The position numbers and the translations under genes are program-made. The notes beneath the pieces were generated by a model. That model made no database searches, had not been told where the DNA came from, and worked only from the letters and a program-made list of their open reading frames with translations. This document shows, piece by piece, positions 33,604 to 34,611 of a stretch of DNA of 34,611 nucleotides; the stretch's first letter is position 1; the number at the start of each line of letters is the position of its first letter. Source of the DNA: Tissierella sp. (GTDB lineage: Bacteria > Bacillota > Clostridia > Tissierellales > Tissierellaceae); NCBI GenBank assembly GCA_012735585.1, contig JAAYGX010000074.1, positions 1 to 34,611 on the forward strand, given 5' to 3'.

Positions 33604-34611
33604 ATGATGCTTAAAATATTGATAGTTGAAGATGAAGATTTTGAACGAAAAGCTATAAAATATTTAATCAACAAGCATTATGCAGAGGAGAACTTTATTG
33701 TTACTGAAGCGTCCAATGGTAAAGAAGCTCTAGATTCAATATTATTGTTTAAGCCAGATATTGTACTTATGGATATCAATATGCCAATAATGGACGGTTT
33801 GGAAGCAAGTAATAGAATCAAAAAAATTAACAATGAAATTGAAATAATAATTTTAACCGCATATGATGAGTTTGAATTTGCCGTCAGAGCAATAAAAAGT
33901 GGAACTTCAGACTATTTAGTAAAACCATTTACCGATAGTGAATTTCTAACATCACTAAATGTAACTATAGAAAAGGTTAAGAAGAAAAGACAGAAACATC
34001 TAAACCAACTCCATATTATAGAAAATTATGATAAGGCTATCCCTTTTATAGAAAAGGAGTTAATAACCCAAATATTGTATGGTGATTTTTCAGAATGTTG
34101 CAAAATGGAGGAAAGTAGAAAAATATTAGAAATTGACAATTTAGTTGGGTGTAGTGTTTTAGTAGGAAGTAAGGATAAGTATACATTTCAAGAGAATGCA
34201 TTGACTGATTTAAAAAATATATTTACAGTAGAATTTAAGAAAACAGTTGCTGCAAGGTTATTAGGAGATATTATCATATTAATTTTTGATAACAATGTAG
34301 AGAGTATTATTATGAGTAATAAAATGAAAGACATAATAAATCAAGCTAAAAATTATTTTATCAAACAAGAAGGTATTGTAGTGGAAATAGGTGTCGGTAG
34401 TATTGCAATGAATATTGACGAGTTTAGTACTTCGTATAGTGAGGCTAGATTAGAGTTAAGAAACAATCTAAGTAGTTGTTGTCAAGATTATAAGATACAA
34501 GCTGACAATACAACTAACATTTTAAATGAAATAGAGAATAAAATATCTGAGAAATTAATAGGTGAGGATTTAAAGGGAGCTATGGAGGAAACCAAGGAAC
34601 TTGAAGATAGC
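33604..34611 (+). CDS. YesN-like response regulator, 3' end outside window
   Basis: The frame is open to the last base, giving the first 336 residues. The receiver domain (about 1-125) has acidic residues Asp10/Glu11 ('IVEDEDFER'), phospho-acceptor Asp57 in 'PDIVLMDINMP', and Lys107 in 'DYLVKPF'. A middle region (about 140-336) of the YesN type follows ('IEVGVGSIAM...YSEARLEL'-like segment, as in 'SYSEARLELRNN'). The AraC-type DNA-binding domain expected at the C-terminus lies beyond the window. It is coupled to the YesM-like kinase just upstream and is the best candidate to activate the third TRAP operon and the yhcH operon. Confidence 0.9.
   Translation, partial: MMLKILIVEDEDFERKAIKYLINKHYAEENFIVTEASNGKEALDSILLFKPDIVLMDINMPIMDGLEASNRIKKINNEIEIIILTAYDEFEFAVRAIKSGTSDYLVKPFTDSEFLTSLNVTIEKVKKKRQKHLNQLHIIENYDKAIPFIEKELITQILYGDFSECCKMEESRKILEIDNLVGCSVLVGSKDKYTFQENALTDLKNIFTVEFKKTVAARLLGDIIILIFDNNVESIIMSNKMKDIINQAKNYFIKQEGIVVEIGVGSIAMNIDEFSTSYSEARLELRNNLSSCCQDYKIQADNTTNILNEIENKISEKLIGEDLKGAMEETKELEDS

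Overview
The window is AT-rich, gene-dense and mostly on the + strand. It has strong GGAGG-type ribosome binding sites, occasional TTG/GTG starts, lipoprotein solute-binding proteins, and a YesM/YesN-type two-component pair. This fits an anaerobic low-GC Firmicute (Clostridia/Tissierellia-like). I cannot name a species. No rRNA, tRNA, CRISPR array or insertion sequence was seen.

The window is a large hexuronate (pectin and glucuronide breakdown product) island. Region 1 (1-2440) is the end of a TRAP transporter operon (dctP partial, dctQ, dctM). Region 2 (2481-6218) is the Entner-Doudoroff end of the pathway: eda and a first kdgK on the minus strand, an IclR regulator divergent from them, and a second kdgK. 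Matching tandem 17-bp operator-like sites sit just downstream of the eda and second kdgK promoters. Region 3 (6365-13656) is a GntR regulator followed by uxaB, uxaA, uxuA, an SDR fructuronate reductase and uxaC, giving complete galacturonate and glucuronate routes to KDG. Region 4 (13838-23816) is a ROK regulator, a second TRAP transporter, and a less familiar set: an M81 (MlrC-like) metallohydrolase, an M24/creatinase-fold protein that has lost most metal ligands, an SLC13-like permease and a Gfo/Idh/MocA dehydrogenase. Its substrate is unknown. Region 5 (23900-28809) handles unsaturated uronides: a tagaturonate epimerase gene (uxaE) with two disabling lesions, a YhcH/YiaL-family protein, a GH105 unsaturated glycuronyl hydrolase, an RpiB-like isomerase (probable KduI substitute) and KduD. 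Region 6 (29085-34611) is a third TRAP transporter, a YesM-like sensor kinase and a YesN-like response regulator cut by the window end.

Together, three TRAP systems import acidic sugars. GH105 frees unsaturated uronate, the RpiB-like protein and KduD convert it to KDG, UxaC/UxaB/UxaA and UxaC/UxuB/UxuA convert GalA and GlcA to KDG, and KdgK plus Eda yield pyruvate and glyceraldehyde-3-phosphate. The main new observations are the shared operator architectures, a 37-bp box shared by the yhcH and third-TRAP promoters at identical distance from the -10, a hairpin in every dctP-dctQ gap, the doubly broken uxaE, and the M81/M24/SLC13/Gfo-Idh module.
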